DNA of 64,000 nucleotides from Weissella hellenica (GCF_005405545.1 NZ_BJEG01000008.1:1-64000); one strand, 5' to 3'; shown: positions 34,493 to 45,682, numbered from the stretch's first letter. Made by a program: numbers and translations. The notes: generated by a model not told the origin, from the letters alone.

Positions 34493-35077
34493 TTAGAATT
34501 CCCCTTTTTCTAATAGCTCTTTAACAATTGATGGATAAAATGTATGTTCTGTTTGATGAATTCTTTGTTCAAGATCCGCTAATTTATCCGTTTTATAGAT
34601 TGGTACTTTATGTTGTGCAATAATTTGACCAGAATCAATGCCTTCATCAACCCAATGAATCGTAACCCCAGTTTCTGAAACACCTGCTTGATAGGCATCT
34701 TCAATTCCATGACGACCAGGAAAATGAGGTAATAACGCTGGATGAATATTAATAATTTTGCCAGCATATGCCGCTAATAAAGTTGGCCCCACAATACGCA
34801 TATAACCAGCCAACAAAATAAAATCAATTTGTTCAGCCGCTAATTTTTTGATAATAGCTGCCTATGCTGCGGCCTTATCGGCATAGTCTTTAAAGTTAAC
34901 AACCAAACTAGGTACTTGTTCTTGCTTTGCCCGTTGTAAGACATTAACATTTTGATGATCACATACTAGCAAAGTAACTTTAACTGGCATTTTTTCATAG
35001 TCAAAGGCCTGACACAGCGCTGTAAAATTTGTGCCCTCACCCGAAGCAAAAATCGCTATTTTTTTGATCGTTGACAT
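34493..35077 (-). pseudogene. purN: GAR transformylase purN interrupted by an amber codon
   Basis: The gene is in frame from ATG 35077 (TIKKIAIFASGEGTNF) to 34493, 194 codons, the normal PurN length, but codon 72 is TAG (34862-34864) in the context DKAAA-stop-AAIIKKLAAEQ. The conserved core after the stop (LLAGYMRIVG, INIHPALLPHFPG, HWVDEGIDSGQ, with catalytic Asn-His-Asp) is intact, so decay is recent. A glutamate, glutamine or similar codon would need one substitution to become TAG. Restart at the TTG at 34816 gives only the C-terminal half. The start overlaps the purM stop by one base. Confidence 0.85.
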
Positions 35078-36093
35078 TACTGCAACTCACCTTTCAAATT
35101 AACTTGCCGTGTTCCCGGTATAATATGACCAATTTGATAGGCTTGTTCCCCTGTCTGCTGTAAAGCGTCCATAACAGCCTTAACATTTTTGGGATCAACT
35201 GCTAACACCATACCAATACCTAAGTTAAAAGTTTTCGTCATATCTGAAAACGTGAGTTGTCCAAGTTCTTGGAGTGAATGCATGATTTTGGGAAGTGGCC
35301 ACGCATCAACGTTAATTTCAGCATCTAATTCATCAGTTAAAATGCGACCAACATTTTCAATTAAGCCACCACCGGTAATATGAGCAATAGCATGTACTTG
35401 ATTTTGTTGTATCAACGGATAAACTGCATCCACATAAATGCGTGTTGGCTTCAATAATTCTGTCTGCAAATCTTGTTTGTGCCCGGGTAAAATATCCGTT
35501 AATGCATAATGATGCTGTTTAAATAAAATATCACGCACCAAACTAAAGCCATTTGAATGTAAGCCATTTGAAGCTAAGCCAATCAATACATCTCCAGCTT
35601 TGGTATTATCAGCTGTTAATAACTGCGCTTTATCAGCAATACCAACTGCAAATCCCGCTAAGTCATAATGCTGATCATGATACATATCTGGCATTTCAGC
35701 TGTTTCACCACCCAGTAGAACAGCGCCAGCTTGTCTAACACCTGCAACCACACCAGTCAAAATATCTTTGGCTTGTGTCGCATCTAAATGACCCGTACCA
35801 ATATAGTCTAGAAAAAATAATGGTTTCGCACCCTGTGCTAAAACATCATTGACACACATAGCCACCAAATCAATACCAACTTGTGTGTTTTGTTGCGCCT
35901 GAATAGCAACCAACAACTTGGTCCCAACACCATCGGTACCTGCAACCAACACTGGGGTTTGATACGATCCAATATCTAACGGAAACAACCCGCCAAATGA
36001 ACCTAGTGACTCGTTTTGTGTTAATTCCTTAATTTGGTTGACAAGTTGATATCCTGCATTTATATCAACACCCGCCTTTTTGTAGGCATCCAT
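35077..36093 (-). CDS. purM: phosphoribosylformylglycinamidine cyclo-ligase
   Basis: A 338-residue AIR synthetase: AYKKAGVDINAGYQLV start, LVAGTDGVGTKLLVA and GGETAEMPDMY (nucleotide-binding), and HITGGGLIENVGRIL. Normal length; in the operon between purF and purN. Confidence 0.95.
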   Translation of the reverse strand: MDAYKKAGVDINAGYQLVNQIKELTQNESLGSFGGLFPLDIGSYQTPVLVAGTDGVGTKLLVAIQAQQNTQVGIDLVAMCVNDVLAQGAKPLFFLDYIGTGHLDATQAKDILTGVVAGVRQAGAVLLGGETAEMPDMYHDQHYDLAGFAVGIADKAQLLTADNTKAGDVLIGLASNGLHSNGFSLVRDILFKQHHYALTDILPGHKQDLQTELLKPTRIYVDAVYPLIQQNQVHAIAHITGGGLIENVGRILTDELDAEINVDAWPLPKIMHSLQELGQLTFSDMTKTFNLGIGMVLAVDPKNVKAVMDALQQTGEQAYQIGHIIPGTRQVNLKGELQ

Positions 36094-36120
36094 TTTATGA
36101 TCCTTCCCTGTTGGCTTTAT

Positions 36121-37581
36121 TTATAATACTGTAGCGATTGTTTTTACATCACGATGATGTAATGCTTCTTGCTCTGCATCATATTGTTTTTGATAGTCAT
36201 ATAACGGCGTTGGATACTTACCATCAAAGTAAGCGACACATAAACTACCATTTGGTGCGCCTGTTTCTAAGCCCACTGCCTTTATCAGACTTGGGACACT
36301 CAAAAATCCTAATGAATCAGCACCAAATGTTTGGCACATTTCTGACAGCGTTTGATTGGCTGCAATTAATTCACTGGCATGTTGGATATCAATACCATAA
36401 AAACAGGGGTATTTTAGTTCTGGGGATGCAATTCGTAGATGTACCTCAGTTGCGCCTGCATCCTTTAACAACTTGACAATTCTGCGACTAGTGGTGCCTC
36501 TTACAATGGAGTCATCAACCAAAACAACTCGTTTTCCTGCCACAACACCCTTTACTGCCGAAAGCTTCATATTGACGCCTTGTTCACGTAATTTTTTAGT
36601 TGGTTGAATAAATGTCCGACCAGAATACTGATTTTTAACCAACCCCATCTCATATGGGAGTCCTGATTCTTGTGCGTAACCCATAGCGGCTGATAGTGAA
36701 GAATTCGGTATACCGATTACGATATCTGCATCGACAGCTTGTTCCTTAGCTAATAGAGCACCCATTCGCTTACGGGCAGAATGAACATTAACCCCATAAA
36801 TATCTGAATCTGGGCGTGCAAAATAAATAAATTCCATAGAACAAATTGCTAGTTGTGTATCTGCTGCATAAGTTGAGACTGATAATCCATTATGATCAAT
36901 TTTTAATAATTGACCAGGTTGTACATCACACAAAAAAGTAGCCCCAACCGCATTTAATGCACAAGTTTCACTACAAACGACAAAACCGCCATTTGGTAGT
37001 TTACCAACAACAAGTGGTCGAAAACCATTTGGATCAAGTGCTGCATAAAGACAATCTTTTGTTAAAAGCAAATAGGCAAAGCCACCTTTAATTTGGCGTA
37101 AAGCATCTTTTACTTGTTCATCTAACGTTGGCTCTTTACTTAGACGAATAAGATGCATGAGGTTTTCCGAATCTGAACTTGATTGATAGATAGCACCTCT
37201 GTCTTCCAACGTTTGACGAATTGTTTGTGCATTCGTCAAGTTACCATTATGTGCAAGAGCAAATTGTGTATCGCTAAAATTAAAAGGTAGTGGTTGAATA
37301 TTTTCTAATAAATTACTTCCTGCTGTTGAATAACGCACATGCCCAATAGCTGCTTGGCCCTGTAATTTTTCAAGCTCTACTGTATCAAACACATCATTTA
37401 GTAATCCTAAATCACGCTTCGTTCTCAGCTGACCATTATTATTAATTGTAATTCCTGCACCTTCTTGACCACGATGCTGTAGGGAAAACAAACCAGTATA
37501 GGTTAAGAATGCTGCGTCAGAGGTACCCCAAACACCAAAAACACCACATTCTTCATTTAAATGACTTACTTCAGACTGCAT
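36121..37581 (-). CDS. purF: glutamine amidophosphoribosyltransferase
   Basis: First enzyme of purine synthesis. Start at the ATG at 37581 (AAGGGG upstream) gives 486 residues with an 11-residue propeptide before CGVFGVWG; removal would expose the catalytic cysteine. The glutaminase domain has [18 protein letters not shown] and AHNGNLTN; the phosphoribosyl domain has [19 protein letters not shown], the PRPP loop. Overlaps purL by 16 bp. Confidence 0.95.
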   Translation of the reverse strand: MQSEVSHLNEECGVFGVWGTSDAAFLTYTGLFSLQHRGQEGAGITINNNGQLRTKRDLGLLNDVFDTVELEKLQGQAAIGHVRYSTAGSNLLENIQPLPFNFSDTQFALAHNGNLTNAQTIRQTLEDRGAIYQSSSDSENLMHLIRLSKEPTLDEQVKDALRQIKGGFAYLLLTKDCLYAALDPNGFRPLVVGKLPNGGFVVCSETCALNAVGATFLCDVQPGQLLKIDHNGLSVSTYAADTQLAICSMEFIYFARPDSDIYGVNVHSARKRMGALLAKEQAVDADIVIGIPNSSLSAAMGYAQESGLPYEMGLVKNQYSGRTFIQPTKKLREQGVNMKLSAVKGVVAGKRVVLVDDSIVRGTTSRRIVKLLKDAGATEVHLRIASPELKYPCFYGIDIQHASELIAANQTLSEMCQTFGADSLGFLSVPSLIKAVGLETGAPNGSLCVAYFDGKYPTPLYDYQKQYDAEQEALHHRDVKTIATVL

Positions 37582-39800
37582 GGTAAAGCCCCTTTCCAAA
37601 TATTCAATGCTTGTGAAACTGCTAGGTCAAAGGCCCCGTCTTGTGCGGTTACATGCAAATGATCATCGTCAGTTACTTGTCCTAAACGAGTTGCATCGTC
37701 ACCCACTAATTGTTCAAAGGCAACCTTATTTTCCGGACTTACTGACACAACAAAACGGGATTGTGTTTCAGCGAAAAATTGACGTACTGTTAATTCACTG
37801 GTTAAATTAACCCCTAACTGGTTTTTAAAGGTTGCTTCGGCAATTGCAACAATCAATCCACCTTCTGATACATCGTGCGCACTATTTAATAAATCGTTTT
37901 GAATGGCTTGTGTGACCAAATTTTGCATTTTAAGTTCGTTATCTAAGTCAAAATCAAATAATTGCCCTGATACTTTACCTGTTTGCATTTTTTGGATTTC
38001 TGAACCATTAAAATCATTATATGTTTGCCCGATAACATAAACGAAGTCACCAGCTTGTTTGAAATCTTGTGTTGTTATATGCTTTAAGCCTTGAATTAGC
38101 CCAACCATTCCAACCATTGGTGTGGGATAAATTGGTACATCATTAAATTCATTATGCAAAGAAACATTTCCTGATATAACAGCTGTCTCAAACATTTCAC
38201 ATGCTTCACTCATACCTTGTACAGCTTGGTCTAATTCATAAAATTGTTCTGGCTTTTCTGGATTTCCAAAATTCAAACAATCTGTGATACCAAGTGGTAA
38301 AGCTCCTGAAGCCACAATATTTCTAGCCGCCTCAGCAACAGCCATTTGTCCACCAACTCGCGGATTCAAGTACAAATAACGACCATTAACATCTGTTGTC
38401 ATGGCTAGTGCTTTGTCATGATGACGAACTCGTATAACTGCTGCATCCGAACCAGGCTTCACTAGCGTATTTGTTTGAACTTGTGAATCGTAGGTTTCGT
38501 ATAGACTTTCTTTAGAAGCAATTGTTAATTGTGCCAACATTTGCTGCAAAACCTCAGTAGCTGAAGAAATATCGGGAACAAATTGCGTTGCACTTGCTTG
38601 TTCAATCCGAGCGGGTATTTTACTTTCACGATGATAAACAGGTGCTTGTGAGGCTAATGCATCAACTGGCACATCAGCAACAATTTCACCATGATGAATT
38701 AATTGATAATGATCATTATCAGTCACATGACCAATATTAACAGCCTCTACACCATATTCAGCAAAGACTGCTAGTACTTCTTCTTCATAACCATTTTTGA
38801 CACACAACAACATCCGTTCCTGTGATTCAGATAGCATCATTTCAAATGGTGTCATGTCGGCTTCTCGCTGGGGCACTAAGTCCAAATCCAAAATCATACC
38901 ATTGCCACCAGCTTTTGATCCCATTTCTGCTGAAGAAGAAACTAAACCTGCTGCTCCCATATCTTGCATACCAATCAAAGCGTCTGCATGATTAGTACTA
39001 ATTTCTAAACACGCTTCCATAACTAACTTCTCAGTAAAAGGGTCACCAACTTGCACTGCAGAACGTTGGCTTTCATGTTCAGAATCAAATTGAGCTGATG
39101 CGAACGATGCACCATTAATCCCATCACGCCCCGTCTTAGCTCCAACATAAATAATACTGTTACCAACACCAGCTGCAGCACCAACTTGAATTTTATCCAA
39201 ATCCATCAGTCCAACGCACATGACGTTTACTAACGGGTTTTGTGAATAAGCATCGTCAAAGGCGATATCACCACCTACAGTTGGTACTCCAATACAATTA
39301 CCGTATGCAGCAATTCCAGCAACAACTTGGGAAATTAAATACCGATCAGCTGCTGTACGCGGTGTGCCAAATCGTAAACTATCTAAACTAGCAATTGGCC
39401 GTGCACCCATTGAAAAAATATCTCGTAAAATACCACCAACACCAGTTGTTGCACCTTGAAAGGGTTCTACAGCTGACGGATGATTATGACTCTCCGCTTT
39501 GAAAACAACTCCCTGACCGTTGCCAATATCAATAATCCCGGCACCTTCACCAGGACCTTTCACGACACGTTTACCCTTTGAAAAGAATTTTTTCAAAACC
39601 GGTTTTGAATTTTTGTATGAACAATGTTCACTCCACATACCTGAAAACAGACCAACCTCAGTATAATTGGGTAAACGACCAAGTACTTCATTTTTAATTA
39701 ATTGGTATTCATCATCTGAAAGACCTAGTGACTGGTAAAGTTTTTGACTTTCAATGGTGGCTGGTGAAATTTCTGTAGTTTGGACACCGACATTACTCAT
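37566..39800 (-). CDS. purL: phosphoribosylformylglycinamidine synthase, large subunit
   Basis: 744 residues, the small-type PurL that works with PurQ and Pur[36 protein letters not shown] and [14 protein letters not shown] are hallmark segments. Overlaps purQ by 8 bp and purF by 16 bp. Confidence 0.95.
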   Translation of the reverse strand: MSNVGVQTTEISPATIESQKLYQSLGLSDDEYQLIKNEVLGRLPNYTEVGLFSGMWSEHCSYKNSKPVLKKFFSKGKRVVKGPGEGAGIIDIGNGQGVVFKAESHNHPSAVEPFQGATTGVGGILRDIFSMGARPIASLDSLRFGTPRTAADRYLISQVVAGIAAYGNCIGVPTVGGDIAFDDAYSQNPLVNVMCVGLMDLDKIQVGAAAGVGNSIIYVGAKTGRDGINGASFASAQFDSEHESQRSAVQVGDPFTEKLVMEACLEISTNHADALIGMQDMGAAGLVSSSAEMGSKAGGNGMILDLDLVPQREADMTPFEMMLSESQERMLLCVKNGYEEEVLAVFAEYGVEAVNIGHVTDNDHYQLIHHGEIVADVPVDALASQAPVYHRESKIPARIEQASATQFVPDISSATEVLQQMLAQLTIASKESLYETYDSQVQTNTLVKPGSDAAVIRVRHHDKALAMTTDVNGRYLYLNPRVGGQMAVAEAARNIVASGALPLGITDCLNFGNPEKPEQFYELDQAVQGMSEACEMFETAVISGNVSLHNEFNDVPIYPTPMVGMVGLIQGLKHITTQDFKQAGDFVYVIGQTYNDFNGSEIQKMQTGKVSGQLFDFDLDNELKMQNLVTQAIQNDLLNSAHDVSEGGLIVAIAEATFKNQLGVNLTSELTVRQFFAETQSRFVVSVSPENKVAFEQLVGDDATRLGQVTDDDHLHVTAQDGAFDLAVSQALNIWKGALPCSLK

Positions 39801-40479
39801 TAAAAGCTACCTCACGTTCCTTAACAAAGTTAATCATTGCTGTAAATATTTTCACACCATCATCAGATCCTAAAATTTTTTCAACTGCTCTTTCTGGGTG
39901 TGGCATCATGCCCAATACATTTCCTTGTTGGTTTGTAATACCTGCGATATCCGATAAACTACCGTTAGGGTTATTTTGATACTTAAAAACAATTTGATTA
40001 TTTTCTTTTAAACTTTTAAGTGTTTTATCATCACAATAGTAATTGCCATCACCGTGCGCAATTGGTAACGTAATCACCTCTTGATCATCATACAAATCAG
40101 AAAATGGGGTTTGATTATTTGTAACAATCAACTTTTGATCACGACATACAAATTGTGCGACTGTATTCTTTTGTAGCGTCCCCGGTAACAAGCCTGCTTC
40201 AGTTAGAATTTGAAAACCATTACAAATACCAATAACTGGCTTACCACTATCAGCAAATTCACGTAGAGCAGGAATGATTGGTGCAAAACGTGCAATAGCG
40301 CCACTACGTAAATAATCACCATAAGAGAAACCACCCGGTACAATGACAGCATCAAAATCAATTAATGATTCTGAATCATATGAAACTAAGGCTGCCTCTT
40401 CACCAAAAACATCAGTAATCGCATAATAAGCATCTAACTCACAATTAGATGCTGGAAATGCTAAAATCGCAAAGTTCAT
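39793..40479 (-). CDS. purQ: phosphoribosylformylglycinamidine synthase, glutaminase subunit
   Basis: 228 residues, class I amidotransferase: [32 protein letters not shown] with the nucleophilic cysteine, and [10 protein letters not shown] with the catalytic His/Glu. ATGA overlap with the purS stop. Confidence 0.95.
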   Translation of the reverse strand: MNFAILAFPASNCELDAYYAITDVFGEEAALVSYDSESLIDFDAVIVPGGFSYGDYLRSGAIARFAPIIPALREFADSGKPVIGICNGFQILTEAGLLPGTLQKNTVAQFVCRDQKLIVTNNQTPFSDLYDDQEVITLPIAHGDGNYYCDDKTLKSLKENNQIVFKYQNNPNGSLSDIAGITNQQGNVLGMMPHPERAVEKILGSDDGVKIFTAMINFVKEREVAFNE

Positions 40480-40739
40480 GACAAATCCTCCGACTCACTA
40501 ATTTCATAGGTATAATTCTCCATGTTGTAGTTTGCCAACATACGATCACTGATTTCATTAACTTCTTTCTCAATTGCTTCACGCGTCATGCCATCTGCAA
40601 AAGTTAATTCAAATGACTTACCAACTTTTAATTGCGTAATATTATCATAGCCAAGGCGCCCAAGGGCCTGTTGAATAGCTTGAGCTTCTGGGTTTAGAAT
40701 TGATTCTTTATAATTCACAAAAACTTTAACGACTGTCAT
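40476..40739 (-). CDS. purS: phosphoribosylformylglycinamidine synthase, PurS subunit
   Basis: 87 residues ([20 protein letters not shown]...LGRLGYDNI), the small bridging subunit of the PurLQS complex. Between purC and purQ with 5 bp and -4 bp spacing. Confidence 0.93.
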   Translation of the reverse strand: MTVVKVFVNYKESILNPEAQAIQQALGRLGYDNITQLKVGKSFELTFADGMTREAIEKEVNEISDRMLANYNMENYTYEISESEDLS

Positions 40740-40744
40740 AGCTA

Positions 40745-41482
40745 TTAAGCCTCCTCTGAATGTAGTAAACGTTGCAAAATTTCTTCATAAACGGGGACCA
40801 TGTCACCCAGCCCTTGTCGGAAAATATCCTTATCTAGTGACTGTTTTGTTTGCATGTCAACTAAACGACAATTATCAGGTGATAACTCATCTGCTAAAAT
40901 AACATCGCCTGTATTTGTTATCCCGAATTCAAGTTTGAAGTCGACCAGTTGAACGTTTATTTTTTCAAAAATTTTTATTAGATGTTGATTAACCTGCAAG
41001 GCAATCTGACGAATTTTTGAAATTTGCTCTCTTGTGGCAAGTTCTAGCGCTAAAGCATCATCATCATTTAAAAAAGGATCGTCTAATGCATCATTTTTAT
41101 AAAAGAATTCAATGACTGGTTGTGCAAATTCTTGTAAATATTCTGTCTGATAGCGTTTTACAAAGCTACCTGATGCACTATTACGAATAACGGTTTCCAA
41201 CGGAATAATTTTTACACGTTGTACCAATTGATCTGTTGGCCCAATCTGTTTAATAAAGTGATTCTCAATACCTTGATTGCGTAAATCCGTAAATAATTGT
41301 GTTGAAATAGCGCAATTTGTTTTACCCTTATCTGCCATTTGAACCTTACGTTTACCATTCAACGCTGTTACCTGATCAAGGTAGTGCACCCACAAAATAT
41401 CAGGATAATTAGTGGTATACATTTCCTTTGCTTTGCCGCGATATAACAATTCTTGTTTTTCAACTTCTGCCAATTCAGTCAT
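40745..41482 (-). CDS. purC: SAICAR synthetase
   Basis: 245 residues: LLYRGKAKEMYTTN (ATP loop), PLETVIRNSASGSFVKRY, VDFKLEFGI and LADELSPDNCRLVD. Normal length for the bacterial enzyme. Confidence 0.95.
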   Translation of the reverse strand: MTELAEVEKQELLYRGKAKEMYTTNYPDILWVHYLDQVTALNGKRKVQMADKGKTNCAISTQLFTDLRNQGIENHFIKQIGPTDQLVQRVKIIPLETVIRNSASGSFVKRYQTEYLQEFAQPVIEFFYKNDALDDPFLNDDDALALELATREQISKIRQIALQVNQHLIKIFEKINVQLVDFKLEFGITNTGDVILADELSPDNCRLVDMQTKQSLDKDIFRQGLGDMVPVYEEILQRLLHSEEA

Positions 41483-41484
41483 CG

Positions 41485-42606
41485 TTAATCTTCTCCCTTT
41501 AACATAGCTGTTGTTGCTAATAACTCATCAACATCCTTACCTACAACCGTAATATGACCTAATTTTCTTTGCGGTCTAATCCCACTTTTACCATAATCAT
41601 GAAAATGCCATTCGGGATGCTTATTGAATAATTCACGGGCTAAAGTTAAATCATTTCCCAATAAATTACGCATCACTGCTGGCTGTTCTTGCTTTATATA
41701 TGGTATTGGTAAACCGCAAATACTACGAATATGCGCTTCAAATTGTGAAATATTGCAAGCTTCAATTGTATAATGACCAGAATTATGTGGTCGTGGTGCC
41801 AATTCATTAACGACTAATTCATGATCATTAATGACAAAAAATTCAATGCCTAAGACACCATAAAGGTCTAGCTCATTCGCAATCTTTTCAGCATAAGTTT
41901 GCGCTTTATGCCGCAATGTATCAGAAAATTGATTAGCCGCAATTGTTGTATGTAAAATATGATTTTTATGTTGATTGGTTACCAAAGGAAAAGTATAAAT
42001 TTGTTTGTTAAGATCCCGCGTTACCATCATTGAAGCTTCTGCTTGAAAAGCCTGTCGCGCTTCTAAAATACATGGTACTTGTTCATACAATTGTGACGCT
42101 TTACTAATATCACTTGGGTTATTAATGTCTAACTGGCCATGCCCGTCATAACCACCACTAACTGTTTTCAAAAGTGCAGGATAACCTATTTTCTCAATAG
42201 CTACTTGTAATGATGATTCGTCCGTAACTGAGGCAAAATTCGTTACTGGGACTTGTATATTTTTCAAAAAGCTTTTTTCTCTTAAACGTTGACCACTAAC
42301 GTGTAATAAGTTGATTCCTTGCGGTAAGGACGTATACGCAGTTACCTTTTGCAACGTTTTTTCCGCTACATTTTCAAATTCGTAAGTTAACACCGCACTC
42401 CGCTGCGCAAGTTCTAATAATGCTGCTTCATCGTCATAGTCAGCTGTTATTTGAAAATCAGCAACTTGAGCTGCTGGTGCATCTAGAGTTGGATCTAAAA
42501 TACCAACTTTATATCCCATACTTTTAGCACTTAACGCCAACATTTGTCCTAATTGTCCCCCACCCACAATGCCAATGGTTGCTGGTGGCAAAATGGTTTT
42601 AATCAA
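41485..42606 (-). CDS. purK: N5-carboxyaminoimidazole ribonucleotide synthase
   Basis: ATP-grasp enzyme: IGIVGGGQLGQMLALSAKSM at the start, LLKTVSGGYDGHGQ, and NELAPRPHNSGHYTIEACN. Start taken as the TTG at 42606 (GAGG upstream, overlapping the purE stop), giving 373 residues; the TTG at 42624 is also open. Confidence 0.93.
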   Translation of the reverse strand: MIKTILPPATIGIVGGGQLGQMLALSAKSMGYKVGILDPTLDAPAAQVADFQITADYDDEAALLELAQRSAVLTYEFENVAEKTLQKVTAYTSLPQGINLLHVSGQRLREKSFLKNIQVPVTNFASVTDESSLQVAIEKIGYPALLKTVSGGYDGHGQLDINNPSDISKASQLYEQVPCILEARQAFQAEASMMVTRDLNKQIYTFPLVTNQHKNHILHTTIAANQFSDTLRHKAQTYAEKIANELDLYGVLGIEFFVINDHELVVNELAPRPHNSGHYTIEACNISQFEAHIRSICGLPIPYIKQEQPAVMRNLLGNDLTLARELFNKHPEWHFHDYGKSGIRPQRKLGHITVVGKDVDELLATTAMLKGED

Positions 42607-43090
42607 AACGTGCCTCACTTTCAATAGCCGCTTGGCGTTGTGTTTCTTTTAATGCAATTAACTTTTCTTGAACACTTGTTTGTGTAATCCCCAACATTTG
42701 TGCTGCTAAAATAGCTGCATTTTTAGCACCAGCATCCCCAATGCTAAGTGTTGCAACCGGTGCTCCTGCTGGCATTTGTACAATTGATAGTAATGAGTCC
42801 ATACCATTTAATGTTCGCGTTTTAATCGGAACGCCAATTACCGGTAATGTTGTATTAGCTGCAATCATTCCAGGTAAATGTGCTGCACCACCCGCACCTG
42901 CAATAATGACTTTTATACCCTTATTACGCGCATTTTCACCAAATTCTTGTAATTCATTCGGCATACGATGAGCTGATATGATCTTTTTTTCAAAAGATAT
43001 CCCTAACTTTTCAAGCTGTTCACATGTCAATTTCATTGTTGACCAATCTGAAATTGAACCCATTAATACTGCAACTTCATTTGCAACCAT
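42599..43090 (-). CDS. purE: N5-CAIR mutase
   Basis: 163 residues, class I PurE: VLMGSISDWSTMKLTCEQL, SAHRMPNELQEF, AGAGGAAHLPGMIAA. First gene of the operon; GGTGAGG ribosome site. Confidence 0.95.
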   Translation of the reverse strand: MVANEVAVLMGSISDWSTMKLTCEQLEKLGISFEKKIISAHRMPNELQEFGENARNKGIKVIIAGAGGAAHLPGMIAANTTLPVIGVPIKTRTLNGMDSLLSIVQMPAGAPVATLSIGDAGAKNAAILAAQMLGITQTSVQEKLIALKETQRQAAIESEARFD

Positions 43091-43139
43091 TTATTCCTCA
43101 CCTTTTAAATGCTTTATCACAATGTCTATTTTCACCTTC

Positions 43140-43192
43140 ATAATACTTAACTTTAAATAGTAAGTCAATGTTTTTCGTTCGTATTTATTCGG
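43140..43192 (-). promoter_or_regulatory. purine operon promoter with PurBox-like elements
   Basis: On the - strand TTGACT, 17 nt, TATTAT (-35 at 43163-43168, -10 at 43140-43145). Just upstream lie ATCCGAATAAAT and TACGAACGAAA, two CGAA-core elements like lactococcal PurBoxes, at the distance used by the PurR activator. Confidence 0.65.
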
Positions 43193-43463
43193 ATAAACGG
43201 TTTATTTATAGATTAAATATTTAATTTAGTTCGTTTTTTAAAGTAAGAGCACCACCGCTTTTAGATACTTGATCTAAAAAAAGAGGCAAAACGAAAATTA
43301 TTCCTTTCGCTTTGCCTCTTTTTTATTAATTAATTTTAATTAGTGATGCTTTTGATAGTACTATAACCTTTTATTCATACAAGACGGTCATAAACAGCTA
43401 TCTCTTACTAATTCATAAGCACTAATTGGTACAAACACTGTTAATATCATTCTTTTAAAACCA
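43193..43463. other. intergenic region left of the purine promoter
   Basis: Apart from the bidirectional terminator at 43276-43325, no feature was seen. Confidence 0.5.
43276..43325. terminator. strong bidirectional terminator
   Basis: AAAAAGAGGCAAA-CGAAA and TTTCG-TTTGCCTCTTTTTT, an extended stem with A- and T-tracts on both sides. Confidence 0.85.
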
Positions 43464-43835
43464 TTACCAGTTAAATTTCTTAGCAAGATAAAGTAAAATT
43501 AGCCACAAAATCACACCTGTCATTGTAAAGTATCCCAAAATAATTAAAGCGTCTTTTAACCCTGTCAACGGAAACCATCCACTAAATAATAGTATTGGAT
43601 AAATTGTTACCAACATACACAAAAAATGAATAATTGTCTTCTTAATCAAGGTCCACTGATCAATATCATAAATAATTGTAGCAAAACCAATAAATAACGC
43701 CATTAGTGCCACACATAAAACACTCTTCGCATTGGAAAAGTCATTTTGCAAATAAAGAACATACGCTATGATACTCATAATAATAAAAGGAATCCCACCA
43801 AAAATTGTCCCTTTAAGAAGTAACTGAACGCCCAT
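43464..43835 (-). CDS. DUF3021 membrane protein
   Basis: A 123-residue protein with four membrane segments (FGGIPFIIMSIIAYVLYL, VLCVALMALFIGFATIIY, IHFLCMLVTIYPILLFSGWF, GYFTMTGVILWLILLYL). DUF3021 proteins usually accompany a LytTR regulator; none is next to it here. Confidence 0.65.
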   Translation of the reverse strand: MGVQLLLKGTIFGGIPFIIMSIIAYVLYLQNDFSNAKSVLCVALMALFIGFATIIYDIDQWTLIKKTIIHFLCMLVTIYPILLFSGWFPLTGLKDALIILGYFTMTGVILWLILLYLAKKFNW

Positions 43836-43995
43836 TAGTAATCAACCTCCTGTTAATGTACACTCCTATTACACTAAAATTATACTATATAGGACGAAAA
43901 CACTGTTGTAACAGCATTTACATTAATTATTCAACATATAAAATATCTGACAGCGAGAATACTTTTATATTATTTGCAAGTACGACATTATTATC

Positions 43996-44310
43996 CTAAA
44001 AGCCTAGTACTTTCCCATGATATAAAGGGCTAACAATTCCTTCAGCATTATGATTTCTTAATTGAATAGTTACTGAAAACTGCTGATCAAAGGCTTGCAT
44101 CAAATGTTGACTAATCGACTCTTCAGACATCTCTTCATGGTCTTCACGCATCCTGTTATCCATACGATTTTTAGAATATTTACCAACATCCTCAGTATGA
44201 TCACTAAGGAAATAACCTTGCCATTTAACCATACCTCTATCTTGGTAATCATTTTGAAAAAAACGAGCTGCATTTATTAACTTATAGTGTAATTCATCCT
44301 GATTATCCAT
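43996..44310 (-). CDS. YolD-like protein
   Basis: A 104-residue protein starting at the ATG at 44310, which overlaps the polymerase stop (ATGGATAA). It contains DRGMVKWQGYFLSDHTEDVG, close to the DRG-x-x-K-W-x-x-x-x-L-x-x-H pattern of YolD-like partners of UvrX-type polymerases, and an acidic middle. Probably a polymerase accessory factor. Confidence 0.6.
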   Translation of the reverse strand: MDNQDELHYKLINAARFFQNDYQDRGMVKWQGYFLSDHTEDVGKYSKNRMDNRMREDHEEMSEESISQHLMQAFDQQFSVTIQLRNHNAEGIVSPLYHGKVLGF

Positions 44311-45631
44311 AAGCGTTACCACCGTTATGACCACCAACTAACCCCGCACGCTGCATCATTGTCCCACCTATACTTAGCGATGATAATTTTACTAAACTAG
44401 TGATACCAAATTTTTCTCTAATATCATCAACTACTTGATCAATTCTAGACGCATTAATTTGCTCTACAACCGGTGTTAATAAATCCAATTGCTCGTAACC
44501 TGCTGGTTGTAATTTACCAACCGATACACCCAAATTACGTACACTACCATCTGTATAGTGTTCCTCAAATAAATCAATTAAGGCAGTGCTAATGATATGT
44601 GACAAATTTGATGGTTCAATTTTCATTTGAACATTAAAACCATGTGTCTGTTTTTGCTCACCTGTTGCGTAAGCATAACCAACAAATAATGATACCGTAC
44701 CAGCTGCTAATTGCTTGGCACGTAAACGTGCAGCAACTTGTTCGCCAATTTCACGAATAACAACTTTAATTTCAAGCGCATCATTATAGTCGCGTGGTAA
44801 AACTTGGCTATTAGAAATATTTCTCGCTTTAACCTTATGTTTATGACTAACAATGCTACGATCAACTCCCCAAGCTAGCGCAAATAATTCTTCACCACGA
44901 ACACCTAATTTTTGTTTAAGATAATACGGGTTTGTCATAGCTAAGTCATACATTGAAAAAATGCCTAACCGATTTAATTTTTTTGCTGTTTTTAGACCAA
45001 TACTCCACACCTCATTCAATTTTGTAATGGGCCACAAATGTTCCGGTAAGGTTTCAAAATGCCATTCTCCAATTAAATCAAAATCGTGCTTTGCTTGAAT
45101 ATCTAAAGCTACTTTAGCCATTGCAATTGTGTCACCAATCCCAACTGTTACATATAATCCTAATTCTTTTTTTACTTTTAATTGAATAATTCGTGCTAAT
45201 TTTTTTAAGGTTAAATCTTTACCATAGATAAATTTTAAATATTTCCAGGAATCCGTTATATCAAGAATACTTTCATCAATGGAATATAAATGAAGATCCT
45301 CTTCAGCAACAAATTGACGAAAAATATCATTAACTTTTTTATTTACAGCAATATATCGATTCATTCGTGGCTGAACAATTAATAGTCGCAAATCTTTTAG
45401 CACGTCACGTTGGCGCATGACATTCTTAATACCCAATTCTTTTTTTGCACGAGGTGAAGCGGCTAATACGAGTCCGCCATTAGTGTTTTCCTGTTGACTC
45501 ATAACAACCAATAATGAAGTTAATGGATTTAACCCACGATCGGCACATTCCACACTAGCATAAAAGCTTTTTGAATCAATCACCATAACTTTCCTTCTTA
45601 GCTCATGACCAGTCACATCTGAAAAATTCAT
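44303..45631 (-). CDS. Y-family DNA polymerase (UmuC/UvrX-like)
   Basis: A 442-residue translesion polymerase: VMVIDSKSFYASVECADRGL (metal-site aspartate and steric-gate region), HLYSIDESILDI (catalytic S-I-D-E), and LNRLGIFSMYDLAM (thumb helix-hairpin-helix). The length suits the Gram-positive UmuC/UvrX group, not DinB. Upstream palindrome CGTTAG/CTAACG near 45683-45702 may be an SOS-type operator. Confidence 0.85.
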   Translation of the reverse strand: MNFSDVTGHELRRKVMVIDSKSFYASVECADRGLNPLTSLLVVMSQQENTNGGLVLAASPRAKKELGIKNVMRQRDVLKDLRLLIVQPRMNRYIAVNKKVNDIFRQFVAEEDLHLYSIDESILDITDSWKYLKFIYGKDLTLKKLARIIQLKVKKELGLYVTVGIGDTIAMAKVALDIQAKHDFDLIGEWHFETLPEHLWPITKLNEVWSIGLKTAKKLNRLGIFSMYDLAMTNPYYLKQKLGVRGEELFALAWGVDRSIVSHKHKVKARNISNSQVLPRDYNDALEIKVVIREIGEQVAARLRAKQLAAGTVSLFVGYAYATGEQKQTHGFNVQMKIEPSNLSHIISTALIDLFEEHYTDGSVRNLGVSVGKLQPAGYEQLDLLTPVVEQINASRIDQVVDDIREKFGITSLVKLSSLSIGGTMMQRAGLVGGHNGGNAYG

Positions 45632-45682
45632 AATCTTCCCTCCAATCTTAAATTATAAGTTTAACTGTATAACGTTAGTTTA

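Noticed and set aside
34862-34864. Programmed readthrough or recoding of the purN TAG
   Set aside because: No stem-loop or known recoding context follows, and PurN needs no special residue at this non-conserved linker; simple mutation or sequence error is likelier.
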